Of a stretch of 64,000 bases of DNA, positions 20,362 to 31,800 are shown in pieces. The stretch is from Eutreptiella sp. 'Long Island Sound 2002' (lineage: Eukaryota > Euglenozoa > Euglenophyceae > Eutreptiales > Eutreptiaceae), in assembly GCA_964036045.1 (NCBI GenBank), contig OZ038378.1:174552341-174616340 (forward strand), given 5' to 3'. Both the position numbers and the translations under genes were made by a program. Positions within the stretch are counted from its first letter, which is position 1. The number at the start of each line of letters is the position of its first letter. The notes beneath the pieces are model-generated. The model did not search any database. It was not told the DNA's origin and saw nothing but the letters and a program-made list of their open reading frames with translations.

Positions 20362-23300
20362 TTGGAAGCGCAGAAGGCGCGGCTGCAGCAGGCCCGGGAA
20401 GCCGAGGCGGCTCGTGCTCGGGAGGAAGCCGAAGTGTGGGCTGCCGCAGCCACCGCCGCCGCAATGGAGGAGGCAGAGGACAAACTCCGCCGCGAGACTC
20501 CCCCGGGAGGATCACGAGTGGAGACCCTTCGAAAACTTTTCGAAGGGGACGCCTCCTCCAAGATGACGCTGGATGAGGCGGACACGGGCAGCAGTGGGAG
20601 CAGTGGCCCCACCGCCCACCGACGGAGGAAGGGTAAGGGGAAGACCCCCGAGAGGGCACGGAGGCCAGCGGGCGGACACCCCCACGACAGTGACCCCTTC
20701 TTCACCGCCAGCGACGGTCCAGCGACAGGGGATGAACGAGGCCGCCGACATCGCCAAGTGGTGGCTTGGACGGGCGGAGGAGGCGGAGACGTCCCCATGG
20801 AGCCGGAAGGTGAGGATGAGGATCTCCCTACTCCCTACCGGAGCTCGGAGTCTTCCGAGACCGAGACGCCCAGGTGGGGCGACATGGACGAGGATGACGA
20901 CATGGACTTCGGCATCACGAAGAATCGCCCATCCTCGGACCCACCGAGGCGACCCGGCGGAGACCCACCGGGACCCCCTGGCGGAGGACCATCAGGACCC
21001 CCTGGAGGACGCCCACCAAGTGGACCCCCTGGAGGCGGACCACCGGGCGGGGGAGGACCCCCTGGACCGGGCGGACCCGGCGGAGGCCCTCCTGGAAGAC
21101 CCCCTGGGGACCCCGACGACCCACCAGGGAACGGCGACCCGGATACCACCTGGCGGTGGATTGTCTACCTCCGCAGGAGGGTCTTCTCTCTCGAGTGCGA
21201 GGTAGACACGGGCAAGGGCGAGATGGCTCGCATCTCCAAGGTCGCCGCGCGCGCGCAGAAAGAGCTGGACATCGCCAGGGCCGAGACCAGGCAGCTGAAC
21301 ACGGTCATCAGCGGCCTGCAGCAGAGGCTGGACGCGCTGGAAGCCCGTGGGAGCGTCGGCAGCGACCACCCACCCCTGGAGTCTGGCTCGTCGGACGACG
21401 GCTGGGGACCCGGACCAGGTCCAGGCAGACCCCACGCCCCCGGCGGAGCCCCCAGGAGTCGCCCCAGCGCCAGTGCCCCCTCTCTCACCGCCCCCTCTCA
21501 CCCCAGCGCGGGCCGCCGCAACGAACGCGTGCCGCCCGGCAGTGGCAGTGAGGATTGGCGTGATGAGTGGCTCAGCGCGGAGTACCGCAACCGCCGTGCT
21601 CCACCGCGGACACCGGTACGCCCCCGGCGCTCCGCACCAGCCCCTGGGCCAATCCCAATGGCTGGTGGACGTTATGGTGGACTCAGGGATGAGGTCCCCA
21701 GAGGAGACGTGGAGTGCGATGTCGGCGAAGGTGAGGACCTGGACCTGGACCTGGAGGAGTTCGACATCAGCCCGCCGCGTGGTATACGACGGGAGGCCGC
21801 TGAACGCAGCCGCCGGCGCCGTGATGAGGATGCGTACATGGAAGGAGTACGGCGTGAACATCTAGGTTCAGCGTACATGGAGGAACCACGGCGTAGCCAC
21901 AGGGATTCCATGGATGAGATGGACGTGGCGGCCGTGGGAGTCCGTGGGCGAGGCCGATGGGAACCTCGGTCGACCTCGCGGCCGGCATTCATGGTCTCTA
22001 AGGCCGCGGATGCCGCCGTGTGGGAAGACTTGGAGGACATCAAGCCCCCCATGTACGATGGCAACCCCCTCAACCTCGACCGCTTCTTGGAGAAGCTGGA
22101 CGATTGGGGGCTGACCGTCACTGAAGACCTGCCTCCCGCGGATGCGGAGAGATATGTCTTCAGAAGGTTCAGGTACCGCCTGCCAGAAGTGCTCGGAGAG
22201 CTATACTTCGTGGCGACCAAGGAGGGGAGAATCAAGACCCTCAAGGAAGCCAAGAATTGGCTCAACGAGCAGGAGCGGGTGGACGCTCAGCAGGTGGCTG
22301 CCAAGCGATGGAAGTCCATCAAGCTTGAGCATGATGGACGGGAGATCCGCCTACGGGACTGGCGTGACTTCCGAGGGAAATACACCCTCTTCCGCCGCAA
22401 CGTGGAGGATTGGAACGAGGGTGACGAGCAGGCTCGCCTGCTCTCCATGCTGCCGGAAGCATGGATCAAGAGGGTCACCAAGGAGGAATCCAAGAGGGCC
22501 AAGTCCAACCACACGGTCAAGATGATGCTCCCCAAAGAGTATCATACGAACGTGGTGGCTTGGACGAGGAAGAACGTGGCCCCGGATGTCAAACGGCACT
22601 CCCTGCGGAACGCTCTCCTCATCACCGTCTCGGGCGATCGCGAGAAGACCGCGATGTGGCGCCTTGACGAGTGTGCGTTGAGCGGCCAGACCATCCGTCT
22701 GCAGCCCATCCCGGCGCGGATGAGCTGCGACGAGATCCTGGAGTGGGTTGGCGAGGAAGTACTCAAGGAGTACCGAAACCTCCACCACACCCGCGGGTTG
22801 AGGCCCGGCGACCGCGACGTCAACTACGTTGGCGAGGGACCTGGCGGGGAAGCTGCCACGGACCCAGCGGGAGCCGGCGGCGATGAGACTCTCGTCGACG
22901 ATGACGACGACGATGAGCCCGCCGAGGCGGCCGTTTGTGCCTTCGTGGCCAACAACCTGAGCGCGGGGAGCAAACCGGGAAACTGGAAGCCCCTGCAGCA
23001 GGGTTGGAGGAAGCAGGAGAAGAGGGACCCTCGCCGCATTGGCGACCCTCCGCTGTCCTTTGGGGAGTTCATACGAGCTCACCCGCAGGGCTGTTTCGTG
23101 TGTTATGGGAGGAAGCAAGGCTTCAACCATGACCACCGAACATGCCCCGTCCACAAGGCCGACACGGAGGCTTACAAGAAGGCGCACGGGTCGAAGAAGC
23201 GTGCGCCCGCGGGTATCCGGGAAGCCAAGGTGGAGGTGGACAGGGATGAGCTCTCCAAGCTGGTGTCGCAGGGGACCGAGTTGGCCAAGGAGATCCAGGA

Positions 23301-23472
23301 GATCAAGAGGAACTGGGTCCCCAGGTCGGACAACAAGAACAAGGAGAACAACCAGAATGACCAGAACAAGGACAAGGACAAGAACAAGGGTAAGAAAGGG
23401 GGAAGGAAGAAGGGCGTCAACGAGGTTGATGCGGAGGAGAACACCCCTTCCTCCACAACCGACGCCCCCTAG
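20362..23472 (+). CDS. gag: Chromovirus 2 Gag polyprotein, main part
   Basis: A 1036-codon frame that continues the upstream coiled coil; the apparent TTG start is only where the frame opens. Order: Ala/Glu coiled coil (to ~residue 50), acidic Ser-rich linker, a collagen-like Pro/Gly tract at ~195-255, a second coiled coil at ~280-325, Arg/Pro-rich disorder, then a helical capsid-like region at ~555-810 (MYDGNPLNLDRFLEKLDDWG, LLSMLPEAWIKRV). A zinc-knuckle-like C-x2-C-x8-H-x4-C lies at ~911-928 (canonical spacing is C-x2-C-x4-H-x4-C), and a Lys/Asn-rich tail ends the protein. Gag assembles the virus-like particle and binds RNA. At over 1000 residues it is much longer than typical Ty3 Gags (a few hundred). 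It ends at TAG 23470-23472, and pol follows in the same frame after ~150 nt. Confidence 0.75.
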   Translation: MEAQKARLQQAREAEAARAREEAEVWAAAATAAAMEEAEDKLRRETPPGGSRVETLRKLFEGDASSKMTLDEADTGSSGSSGPTAHRRRKGKGKTPERARRPAGGHPHDSDPFFTASDGPATGDERGRRHRQVVAWTGGGGGDVPMEPEGEDEDLPTPYRSSESSETETPRWGDMDEDDDMDFGITKNRPSSDPPRRPGGDPPGPPGGGPSGPPGGRPPSGPPGGGPPGGGGPPGPGGPGGGPPGRPPGDPDDPPGNGDPDTTWRWIVYLRRRVFSLECEVDTGKGEMARISKVAARAQKELDIARAETRQLNTVISGLQQRLDALEARGSVGSDHPPLESGSSDDGWGPGPGPGRPHAPGGAPRSRPSASAPSLTAPSHPSAGRRNERVPPGSGSEDWRDEWLSAEYRNRRAPPRTPVRPRRSAPAPGPIPMAGGRYGGLRDEVPRGDVECDVGEGEDLDLDLEEFDISPPRGIRREAAERSRRRRDEDAYMEGVRREHLGSAYMEEPRRSHRDSMDEMDVAAVGVRGRGRWEPRSTSRPAFMVSKAADAAVWEDLEDIKPPMYDGNPLNLDRFLEKLDDWGLTVTEDLPPADAERYVFRRFRYRLPEVLGELYFVATKEGRIKTLKEAKNWLNEQERVDAQQVAAKRWKSIKLEHDGREIRLRDWRDFRGKYTLFRRNVEDWNEGDEQARLLSMLPEAWIKRVTKEESKRAKSNHTVKMMLPKEYHTNVVAWTRKNVAPDVKRHSLRNALLITVSGDREKTAMWRLDECALSGQTIRLQPIPARMSCDEILEWVGEEVLKEYRNLHHTRGLRPGDRDVNYVGEGPGGEAATDPAGAGGDETLVDDDDDDEPAEAAVCAFVANNLSAGSKPGNWKPLQQGWRKQEKRDPRRIGDPPLSFGEFIRAHPQGCFVCYGRKQGFNHDHRTCPVHKADTEAYKKAHGSKKRAPAGIREAKVEVDRDELSKLVSQGTELAKEIQEIKRNWVPRSDNKNKENNQNDQNKDKDKNKGKKGGRKKGVNEVDAEENTPSSTTDAP

Positions 23473-23619
23473 CGGAGCCCCTGCAGCCAAGGGCCCCAGC
23501 TAGGGCGGTCGTGGGATGGTGACGTGGGAAGCGCCGAACCATCCCAGTCGGGAGTCGATAAGCACAAAGGGACTGCCGCGGGCTGAAAGCCCGGTCCGGC
23601 ACCCAGTCGCGGAGGCGGG

Positions 23620-25128
23620 GTGAGGGCAAGTGAAGGCACGAACCCTTGCACCCGTCCGTCCTTCACGACCAAGAATGTGTTTGATGTACTACAGGATCTA
23701 TCCGAGAGTATCGGAGGATCACCCGGACCGCAGCTGGATGCTGCAGATGGGCTGCCTGAGCCCATTGTCCACGACCTGCACCAGTCGCTTGTTGAGCTTC
23801 TGGAACGGCCGGAGATCCTGAGTTTGCACGCCGTGCGCCGTGTCGGTCGCGAGCGGCAGTTGCAACTTAAGGTCCGTGCCCTATGCGGGGAAGTGGAAAA
23901 GGTTTTCGACGTGTTGGTTGACACGGGCGCGCAGGTCAGCTTGGTAAAGGCTGGCCTACTTCCGCCAGAGTGTCTGACCGACAGTCGGAAACCTGTCAGG
24001 CTGAAGGTGGCGAACGGCCAGTACATGGTGGGAGGCACGAAGGAAGCGGCCATCGGGCTGCAGTTCGTGAACCATCGTGAGCTGAGCCGCCCAGACCTCG
24101 GCAAGGAAATCCTCCTGCACGGTCGCTTCTACGAGGCCGAGATGGACTGGGACATGATCGTCGGGTACGACTTCATGATGGACACGGACTCCGGCGTCCT
24201 CCAGGCCCAGGCCTCCATGACCCTGTACCAGGACGACCAGCTCTCGTGGCTTTCGTCACCTGAGCACCATGTGGAATGCCAATGGATCCACCCCGAACGC
24301 AATCAGCTCGAAGTGGCCGCGCTGGACACTGAGCCCACTGGGCCAGCAAACCAGGAGTACGGCGTAATGCCGGAAGTGGCGAACCGAGTGGTCGCGGACC
24401 TGGGAGCGTCGGATCTGGCCCTGGATGCGTTCTCTTCAGGAACCTCCGCCCATCTTCGGGTATGTGAGAAGTACTGGAGCGCACAGGACTCCGCGTGGAA
24501 GAAGCACAGGGGTCCGCATCAGGGCTTGATGTGGATCCATTGCCCTCGATGGGACATTCCAAGAGCGATAGCGAAGATTCGCAAGGACCGCTCCAAGGCA
24601 GTGCTGGTTGTTCCTATGGGATGCACCGAGGAGGAGAGTACCCGACATTGGGTAGCCTCATTGACCAACATGACCTTAAACAAGGTCGTCCTACCGGCTG
24701 GAGAGAGTGTCTATCAGGACGCTAAGGGACAGCCCATGCCACCCCAGAGATGGCCAACGGAATTCCACTATGTGGATGGGGGCCTTGATCAGGCCGACAC
24801 CGCGGACTTCGTGTGTGTCAACCGCATCACAGCGGAGCCATGGCGGCAATGCTTTGCGGTTCCCCCTGTTGACATCGAAGAATCGGAATCGGAAAACCCC
24901 CTCACTGAAGAGGAGTGGGATCTGGTTCAGGGGTATATGGATCAGCCCTTTCACGACTGGGGAAACCAGCGTGAGGGCAAGGGCCAGGACAAAGCCTGGT
25001 GGGAAGTGGACTCGATCGTCTCTGGCTCCTGTGACGGGAACACCTTCGTGCAGAGCGTGCTGGACCACCTATCCAGCCAGAACGAGCCAATCGGGGGTAA
25101 CCCACCCACCTACGGCGATCTATTCTGA
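23620..25128 (+). CDS. pol: Chromovirus 2 aspartic protease plus DNA methyltransferase-like module
   Basis: A 502-codon frame opening at GTG, so the real N terminus may lie upstream through readthrough or frameshift. A retropepsin is seen at ~95-195: catalytic VDTGAQVSL at ~103-111 and the later flap and IVGYDFMMD region. Retropepsins cut Gag and Pol. At ~255-350 follows a region like the Dam/N6-adenine methyltransferase-type domain found in several retroelement Pols: LALDAFSS, a CEKYWSAQDSAW stretch, IHCPRWDIPRAIAKIR and AVLVVPMG. The usual [DN]PP[FYW] catalytic motif reads HCPR here, so catalysis is unlikely. In known elements this module is typically after RNase H; here it precedes RT. The frame stops at TGA 25126-25128, and RT continues in the same frame beyond it. 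Confidence 0.7.
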   Translation: MRASEGTNPCTRPSFTTKNVFDVLQDLSESIGGSPGPQLDAADGLPEPIVHDLHQSLVELLERPEILSLHAVRRVGRERQLQLKVRALCGEVEKVFDVLVDTGAQVSLVKAGLLPPECLTDSRKPVRLKVANGQYMVGGTKEAAIGLQFVNHRELSRPDLGKEILLHGRFYEAEMDWDMIVGYDFMMDTDSGVLQAQASMTLYQDDQLSWLSSPEHHVECQWIHPERNQLEVAALDTEPTGPANQEYGVMPEVANRVVADLGASDLALDAFSSGTSAHLRVCEKYWSAQDSAWKKHRGPHQGLMWIHCPRWDIPRAIAKIRKDRSKAVLVVPMGCTEEESTRHWVASLTNMTLNKVVLPAGESVYQDAKGQPMPPQRWPTEFHYVDGGLDQADTADFVCVNRITAEPWRQCFAVPPVDIEESESENPLTEEEWDLVQGYMDQPFHDWGNQREGKGQDKAWWEVDSIVSGSCDGNTFVQSVLDHLSSQNEPIGGNPPTYGDLF

Positions 25129-28100
25129 GGCAAGACCAGGGATCGCCCCTTGGGCTACCTGGGAAGACCACCTGAGCCGAAAGCGAGCGGAGTAGCTACC
25201 CCTCAAGTAAGCTCCGTGGTCCAGGTGCCCGGAAAAGCCAAGGCGGAGTCCGATGATTGCCCCAAGTTCCAGGCATTGAGGGCCAGGCTGAAGCAGAAGT
25301 ATGGTGATACCTTCTTCAGCGGAAAGCCTGTGTTTCCCCCACCGGTGCGTGGACCGTATGGCGAGGCCAAGATACGACTGAAGCAGGACCCCCGTGTGTA
25401 TCGGCACCGGGAGTTTGCCCTGAGGGGCGAGAGGAAAGAGGCCATGGAGAAGATCCTCCGTGACTTCATCCAGAGAGGCTGGCTCGAGCCGTGCCACTCC
25501 GAATGGGCCTCTCCGTGCTTCGTCGTGCCCAAGAAGGTTGCCGGTGAGTGGCGGCTCGTGGTCGACTACCGCGGCCTGAACGCCCAAACGTAGCACGACA
25601 GCTATACGCTGCCCCTCATTGAGGACATGCTGCAATAACAACACCGGCGGAGGATCTTCACGGTGATTGACCTGAAACATGGTTATCATCAGATGCCTCT
25701 CGCCGAGGAGTCCCGTGCCTGCACAGCCGTGAGCACCCCACTTGGACCTCTCCAGTGGAAGGTGATGCCCATGGGCGTTACCAACGGCAATGCGGTTTTC
25801 AGCGGATGCTGGAGAACCTGCTTGAGCCGGTGCGCGACTGTGCGGACCCCTTCGTGGACGACGTGATCATCGCGTCCGGGGACCCCAGTATGAGCTACGA
25901 GGGAGTCCTGGAGGCACACGAGAGGGACGTCACTCGAGTGCTGGACCTTTTGGTTCGGCACAAACTCACGGGCAGCAGTGACAAGGCCACCATTGCGGTA
26001 AGCGAGGTGGTCTTCGCTGGCCACGTAGTCGGGAACGGGCAGCGAAAGCCCATACCTGGCAAGGTGGCTGCGATTGAGCACTGGGAAAAGCCCAAGACGG
26101 TCTCTGAGCTACGGGCGTATCTGGGGTTCCGCAACTACTACTCGGGGTATATCAAAATGTATGCCGAGTATGCAGCCCCCATGACGACCATGCTCAAGGG
26201 CAACCGGGAGGAGACCAAGAAGGGGTCCAAGAAGGCTCTGGTCTGGACAGCTGAGTCCGACCGTGCCTTTGAGGGGATGAAGCAGGCGCTGCTATCAGCA
26301 GTGGGTCTGCACCTCGTGGATCCCGACCGAGGGTTCGTCCTGCGCACCGACGCTTCCCACTACGCCATTGGCGCTGTGTTGGAGCAAGTGCTTGACGACG
26401 GGAGGCACGTGCCTGTGGCCTTCTGGAGCCGAGTCCTGGCGGAAGGCCAGAGACGGACGTGGACGCCCCGTGAAAAGGAGGCGTACGCCATCGTCATGGC
26501 TCTCAGGAAATGGGCTGGGTACATAGCCCTCCATCCCGTCACCGTCTGCACCGACCATCAGAGTCTGCAGTCGTGGCACAAGGAGCACGTGGACACCCCC
26601 TCAGGTCCCGCCTTCCGACGGGCAAGATGGCATGAGACTTTGGCCAAGTTCGACCTCACGGTTGTGTATATTCCTGGAAAGGATAACACCGTGGCGGACC
26701 GTCTCAGTAGGTGGGCCTATCCCGCCAGCAAGGGCATGACGGATATCTCTGCCCATGGCGATGAGGCTGAGACCGCTGAAGCCAAGAGGATCATCGAAAT
26801 GGAGCGCCTGATGGAGGAGGAGGGTGCTAAATGCTTCGTCGTCATGGCTGCAGATGCCCCCCTCGCGTCGAGGGTGAGCAGAGCGGTCAGAGTACTCGCC
26901 CCTGATGGAGCTGAGTCCGACAAGCACCTCTTCCCGGAGTCTTGCCTCCAGGACGACTGGACCGACGACTACGCCAAGTCTGAGGCCTTTGCGGCCGAGT
27001 ATAGGGCTGTGACCGACCCTGATGACGGGCAGAAGTGGCCAAAGGGGCTGACTGAGGAAGATGGCAAGCTCTACCGGAATGGTAAGCTGCTAGTACCAGA
27101 GTGCCGGGTGCTCGAGCTGTGTGAAGCTTGGCACCACCACATGCTGCACCCAGGGGTCAAGAAGCAAGCTCTTGACATGCAGCGTCGGTTCGAGATCGAC
27201 CATATCGTTCTCTACACCGCCATCAAGAAGGTCAGGAAGGGTTGCTCGGTCTGTCAGGCCTGCAATCCCGATAACCGGAACGTCAAGGGAGAAGCCCAAT
27301 GGACCCCGGTTCCTGACCAGCCCATGGAGAGCGTGGCCATGGACGTCTTCTCCATGCCCGAAGTGCACATTGGTTCTCTGTGTGGATCGCCACAGTGGCT
27401 ACATAGTAGCCGTTCCGGCACGCAAAAAGGGGTTGCTTGCCAAGGAAGTGGCAGTCATGATGATTCGTCATTGGCTGACCGTCTTTGACATCCCCCGCAC
27501 CATTTGCAGTGACCGAGGGCCCCAGTTTACTGGTGGCTGGTTCAAGGCTATGTGTTCCCTCATGGGGATACGTCACGCCAAGAGCGTCGCCTATCTCAGC
27601 CGGTCTAACGGCCGTGCTGAAGTGGCTGGACGGCAGCTGTTCGAGAAGCTGCGCAAGATCCACATCACCAATCCACGTCGGAACTGGTTTGGGGAGATGT
27701 GGCCTGCATTGAAGGCCCATCATGACACCCCCACTCCGGGCGGTTTGTCCCCTCACCAGATTCTGTTCGGCAGGGACCCCCTGGGTAGGGGACTCCCCTT
27801 GTCTGGTGATGGCATGGCTATGGATGCCAAGGAATTCTTCGCGCGGCAAGAGCAAACGGCGCGGGACATCCGCCAGCAGCTCGAGAAGGAGCATGCTGAG
27901 CGTCAGAAGTCCGCCCCGAGCTCGGCAGCGCAAAAGTTCAGGGTGGGAGACCCGGTGTGGGTGATCAGACCCCGCCCTATGGGCACCCACCGCACCAAGA
28001 CCTGGTTCACACCCGGCGAGGTGGTCCGCAGGATTGGTGAGGACACCTACCGCATCAAGGTGGGTCACGGACAGTTCCGGGAGCGCCACGAGAGTCAACT

Positions 28101-28431
28101 CCGTGTGCGGGAACCCGACCTCCGTGGCCAACATGTGTCCCTGAGCTATGCCGCACATGAGGCTGATTCGGCTGATGACTATGCTGAGCAGGACGACTAT
28201 ACTGTCGAGGAGCTCCTGGCTCAGCGTCCGAAAGCCTCGGCACCCGGAAGTCTGGAGTTCAAGGTTCGTTGGCGAGGCTATGGGCCGTCCCACGACACCT
28301 GGGAACCCGTCTCCTCGTTCGTGCCGCGGGTCAATACTCCCTTCATGGAGTACATCCGCAGGCACAAGACCAAGATCCACGTTTCGGACTTGGCAGCACT
28401 CACCCGGGCGATTGAAGCCAGGGGTGCCTGA
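25129..28431 (+). pseudogene. pol: Chromovirus 2 RT-RNase H-integrase-chromodomain, broken
   Basis: After the TGA the frame continues as RT (WRLVVDYRGLN, DLKHGYHQM) with TAG at 25591-25593 and TAA near 25636. It shifts frame at ~25790 and continues with the intact active site FVDD. RNase H follows (RTDASHYAIG, KEAYA, CTDHQSLQSW, ADRLSR). The integrase zinc region ends GCSVCQACN. D of AMDVF is seen before a second shift at ~27370; after it come D of CSDRGPQF and E of NGRAEVAG. The C-terminal part has GDPVWV, and a chromodomain lies at ~28190-28370 (EFKVRWRGYG, DTWEP). All RT, RNase H and integrase catalytic residues are still present; only the frame is damaged. That suggests fairly recent inactivation or sequencing indels. 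Confidence 0.9.
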
Positions 28432-28898
28432 TCAGCGCCCTGAGCTCTCCCCTGATGTGTTATGAGCGCTTGTGAGGTCGACGGATCGTCCCTTACTTGC
28501 TTGCTCTCTTCCATCTTCCAGTGACCTGCCATCAGAGTGGCCATATACCCCCCCCTGCTGAATCCAGAGGAGGATGGCCCCTCTCTTCTTCTATTCGTCA
28601 CTCCCCCCCCTGCTGAATCCTTGGGAAACCAGATAGGGCGACTGACCTTCATATGTCTGAGCTCTTGGGGCCTTGAAGCCCATACGACGTTGCGCAACGG
28701 ATGCCGCTGTCATCGGCATTGCGATTTTGTGGTGTGTGGTCTGGTTCCATGGCACTTGCGGAATCCAGACCAGTCGACGTGTGTCTCGAGACTATATATG
28801 CCTGAACTCAGGCGTTATCCTGTCCACCCTCCTGCATTTGCCTTATCCTGACCGTGGCGTGGTTTGGCACTCTGTCCAGAGTGTGTTTACACGCCTCT
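28432..28898. other. 3' flank of chromovirus 2, possible 3' LTR fragment / LINE A 3' UTR
   Basis: No gene is supported. CCCCCCTGCTGAATCC occurs twice (about 28549 and 28607), and a TATATATG string near 28793 could be a promoter element. No match to a 5' LTR was found. The LINE A coding part ends at 28899 on the minus strand, so part of this segment should be its 3' UTR; no poly-A or other tail is evident. Confidence 0.4.
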
Positions 28899-31800
28899 TT
28901 ACCCCGCTTGTTTTGCTTTTCCGCCCCTCCAGGATATGTGCATCTGTAGAGGTCTGTTTGCGGAGCGCCACAAGGCCACCCACAGGGCTTTGTCCCCGGG
29001 TGGGAGGTGGCGGGCCGCCTCGTGTACCGCCTGGCGGTAGTGGGGCCAGAGGAGCTGTGAGTGGGCGCACCCCACGTGCATGTGCACCCGGGTCTCCTCC
29101 GGGCCGCCGCATAGGAGGCACGGTTGTGGGACGATGGCGACGCCGGAGAGCCGCTCCTTACGGACGCGGAGCCTGCGCTGCACCGGCGTGTGGTCGTCTC
29201 GGGCCCGCAGCGCCCGGCGGTTGGTGGCCGTCGCGGTGAGGTCCCGGGCGTTGACATAGGCTGTGGCGTGGGCCGCGCCCAATGGTGTGTGTCCCCGGTG
29301 CGTCAGCGCATGGTCCGTCTGCGCCCGCTGCGCGACCTCGCCGAGCACCCGCATCGTGGGGGGCCGTAGATCGAGATGGCCGTCACGGCCGGCGACAATG
29401 AGTTGGGCGTGGCCAGGGTCCGGGGGCTTGTTCTGCAGGACGGTGTCCTGGGACGCCGCCCAGTCCGCCTTGTGCAGTAGGGCGTCACTGTGGTGCGAGG
29501 TGGCTCGGACGTACGGGAACGGGTGCCCGGCGTGTTGCCCTCGCGCGCACAGGCTGTCCCGGAGCCACCGCAGGGGCATCTGGTTGACCACCTTCGCTGC
29601 GCCCGCGGGGACCCCCGTGGTCCGCTCGCGATCTGCGTGCCGCAGGAGGTAGAGGATGACTTCGGCGTCCACCGTGTGGACCCATGGCCGGCGGGCACCG
29701 TATTGTGGGGGGAGGGAGGCGGCCACCCCCTCCCCGTCGAGCACCATGCCCGAGATGGCCACCGCCCACGTGCGGGTGAGGTTGACAGCGAGAGCGACGC
29801 TGGTGGCGTGTTTGCAGGGTCCGCCCCCGAAAGCGTCGGAAGAGCTGTGGCCCAGGCCTCCGGGATCCAGCAGTACCCGGTGGGGCTGAGCCACGCCGCG
29901 TTGAGGTCGGCGGAGTGCCACCGGACGTCAGGGTGGCTGGGGTTCAGTTGGTCCACGCTCAGCGCCCTGGTGTCGCCGGGGCTGATCGCCGGGTGGTCGT
30001 GCAGCCGGATCTCCGCCCCGGTGATCGAGCTTGCCAAGGACCGAAGTGCTGTCACATGTTCCTTGAGCCACGCCGGGCCTCCGCGCTGGTGCACCACCAG
30101 GTGCCCCGTGTCCTCCGGCTGGTCCTCCAACGCGTGCACTGCCATGTGTGGGTCGTGCGGCACCCCCGTAGCTACCAGCAGGGCAGTGCCACGGGGGAGC
30201 CCACGGGGTTCGGGCTGGCCCGCCCCCACCTGCACTATTACCCACTCGGCCCGGAGCTGCGCTTGCCCCGTCGCTCGGGTGCATTGGTCGTCCGTGGTCA
30301 CCAACCACAACGGTGTCGGCGCGTGGGGCCGGGGGCGCAGGGGCTCGGGCCATGCCACGTCTGCGTTAGGCTCTTGGTGCTCGCTTTCGGCGAGTACGTC
30401 GCGGAGGATGTACATGAGGGCTGCCGGCGGGTGGTACGCCGCCCCCCGCGTGGGGGGGGATAGGCCGCCCCGGCGGCCGTAGCCCCGGACGTGGAGGTGC
30501 AGGCCGTCCGGGGTCACCTGTGGGCCGGTGTGGGCGTCCTGCCTAGCCCTCGTGGGGTGGACGAGTCTCAGGCGGGGGTCCCGCGTGCCGGTGGTGTGGA
30601 AGAGGCGGACCAAGGCGTCGCGCCACCCGGGGTGGTTCGAGGGCTCCTGCTCGCGGCGGCAATAGTGGAGGTGTTCATCGGCGCATTGGTTGAGGCATTC
30701 CCGCATTGCCGTCGGCCACGGGTCGTCGTCGCCGGGGAAGGTGTGGCGTGGCCCGTGGTGCCCATGCCATGGCGTTGTGTGCGGCACCGTCAGGCGGCAC
30801 GTGTCGCGGTGTCGCAGCTTGGCGGTGCGCAGCGTGACGATGTTGCCCGGCGGGGACTGTAGTTGGACATGAGCCGCCCTGGGGCACGCGATGGGGTTGT
30901 ACAGCCCCACTCCCAGCGCGGCCAGGGCCCGGGGTATGCCGTGGACCCAGTCGCCCCCCGCTAGAGTTGCGAACTCCGGGACGGGGTAGTGCACCTCGGG
31001 ACATATTCCGTGCGCGCCAGCTATTTCCCAGAACATCTTGGTGACCTCGGCGCGCACGGAGGTTGAGCGGTGGTGGACGAGTGTACCCACGAGGGCCACC
31101 GCTGCCTGCTGGCACCGCGTTGGCACCCGTGTGAGCCCCAGGGTCCGGTCATCCTGCAGGCTGTCCCGCGAGGCGTCGAAGGCGTACCGCGCCCTGTCCT
31201 TCGCGACCTGGACCGTGATGTGGTCCAGGTGGCGTGCAGTGTCGGAGTCGTCGGCGATGAAAGGGGCGACGTACTGCGTCACCCCCCCGAGGATCGCCAG
31301 GATGACGTCCTGCACCACTTTCGGTGGCGCGAGGGTGTTAAGGCACCAGTGGTGCACCGCCGCCAGGCGTAGCCGGTGCTTGCGCTGCAGGGAGAACTCC
31401 CCGTCCGGCTGCAACTGGAGTCCCAGGTAGGGGACGGAGTCCGCCGCTGGTACCCAGTGCCACGGGTTTTCCAGGTGGGGACAGAGGCGCAGCTGCAGGC
31501 CCGGGACCCCCTCCGTGGTGGCCATGGCGCACTTGCGGGGGTTGAGCTCCATGACCATCATCCCCAGGTGCGCGGCCACCGCCTCCACGCCCTCGACGAA
31601 GTGCTGCAGCGTGTGGGCCACCACCAGCAGGTCGTCGATGTAGGCCTCGATGAGGCCGTGCTCGGCCCCTCCCGGCGGGCGCAGGCGGTGCCCCTGCGCC
31701 CTGAGCAGGGGCTCCAGGGGGAGCGCGTACAGCAGGGGGCTCTCGGGGTTGCCCTGCCGGACGCCGCGCAGCATGTAGACGGGCTGCGTTAGCCCCTGTG

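Larger units (their letters stand above)
19329..28431 (+). mobile_element. Ty3/gypsy chromovirus 2 (gag-PR-MT-like-RT-RH-IN-chromodomain), defective
   Basis: The order gag, protease, RT, RNase H, integrase, chromodomain is that of the Ty3/gypsy chromovirus branch. The extra module between protease and RT is unusual. No LTR pair could be matched between 18060-19320 and 28432-28898, so both ends are uncertain. The element may be truncated on the left by the inverted repeat and on the right by the LINE. Internal damage: several frame changes in the gag 5' part, TGA at 25126, TAG at 25591, TAA at about 25636, and frame changes near 25790 and 27370. Confidence 0.85.

Noticed and set aside
22351-23490. 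379-codon minus-strand ORF opposite gag
   Set aside because: It is a shadow of the Lys/Glu-rich Gag frame, Leu/Val-rich by complement, with no domain.
150-25640. In-frame TAG/TAA in pol genes at positions where Gln would fit, suggesting codon reassignment
   Set aside because: A TGA is also found in frame, and several ORFs of more than 1000 codons in the window contain no internal TAG/TAA and end at TAG. A reassigned code should put these codons inside intact genes. Ordinary decay explains the pattern.
28432-28898. 3' LTR of chromovirus 2
   Set aside because: No matching sequence was found upstream of its gag, and TG...CA ends could not be paired.
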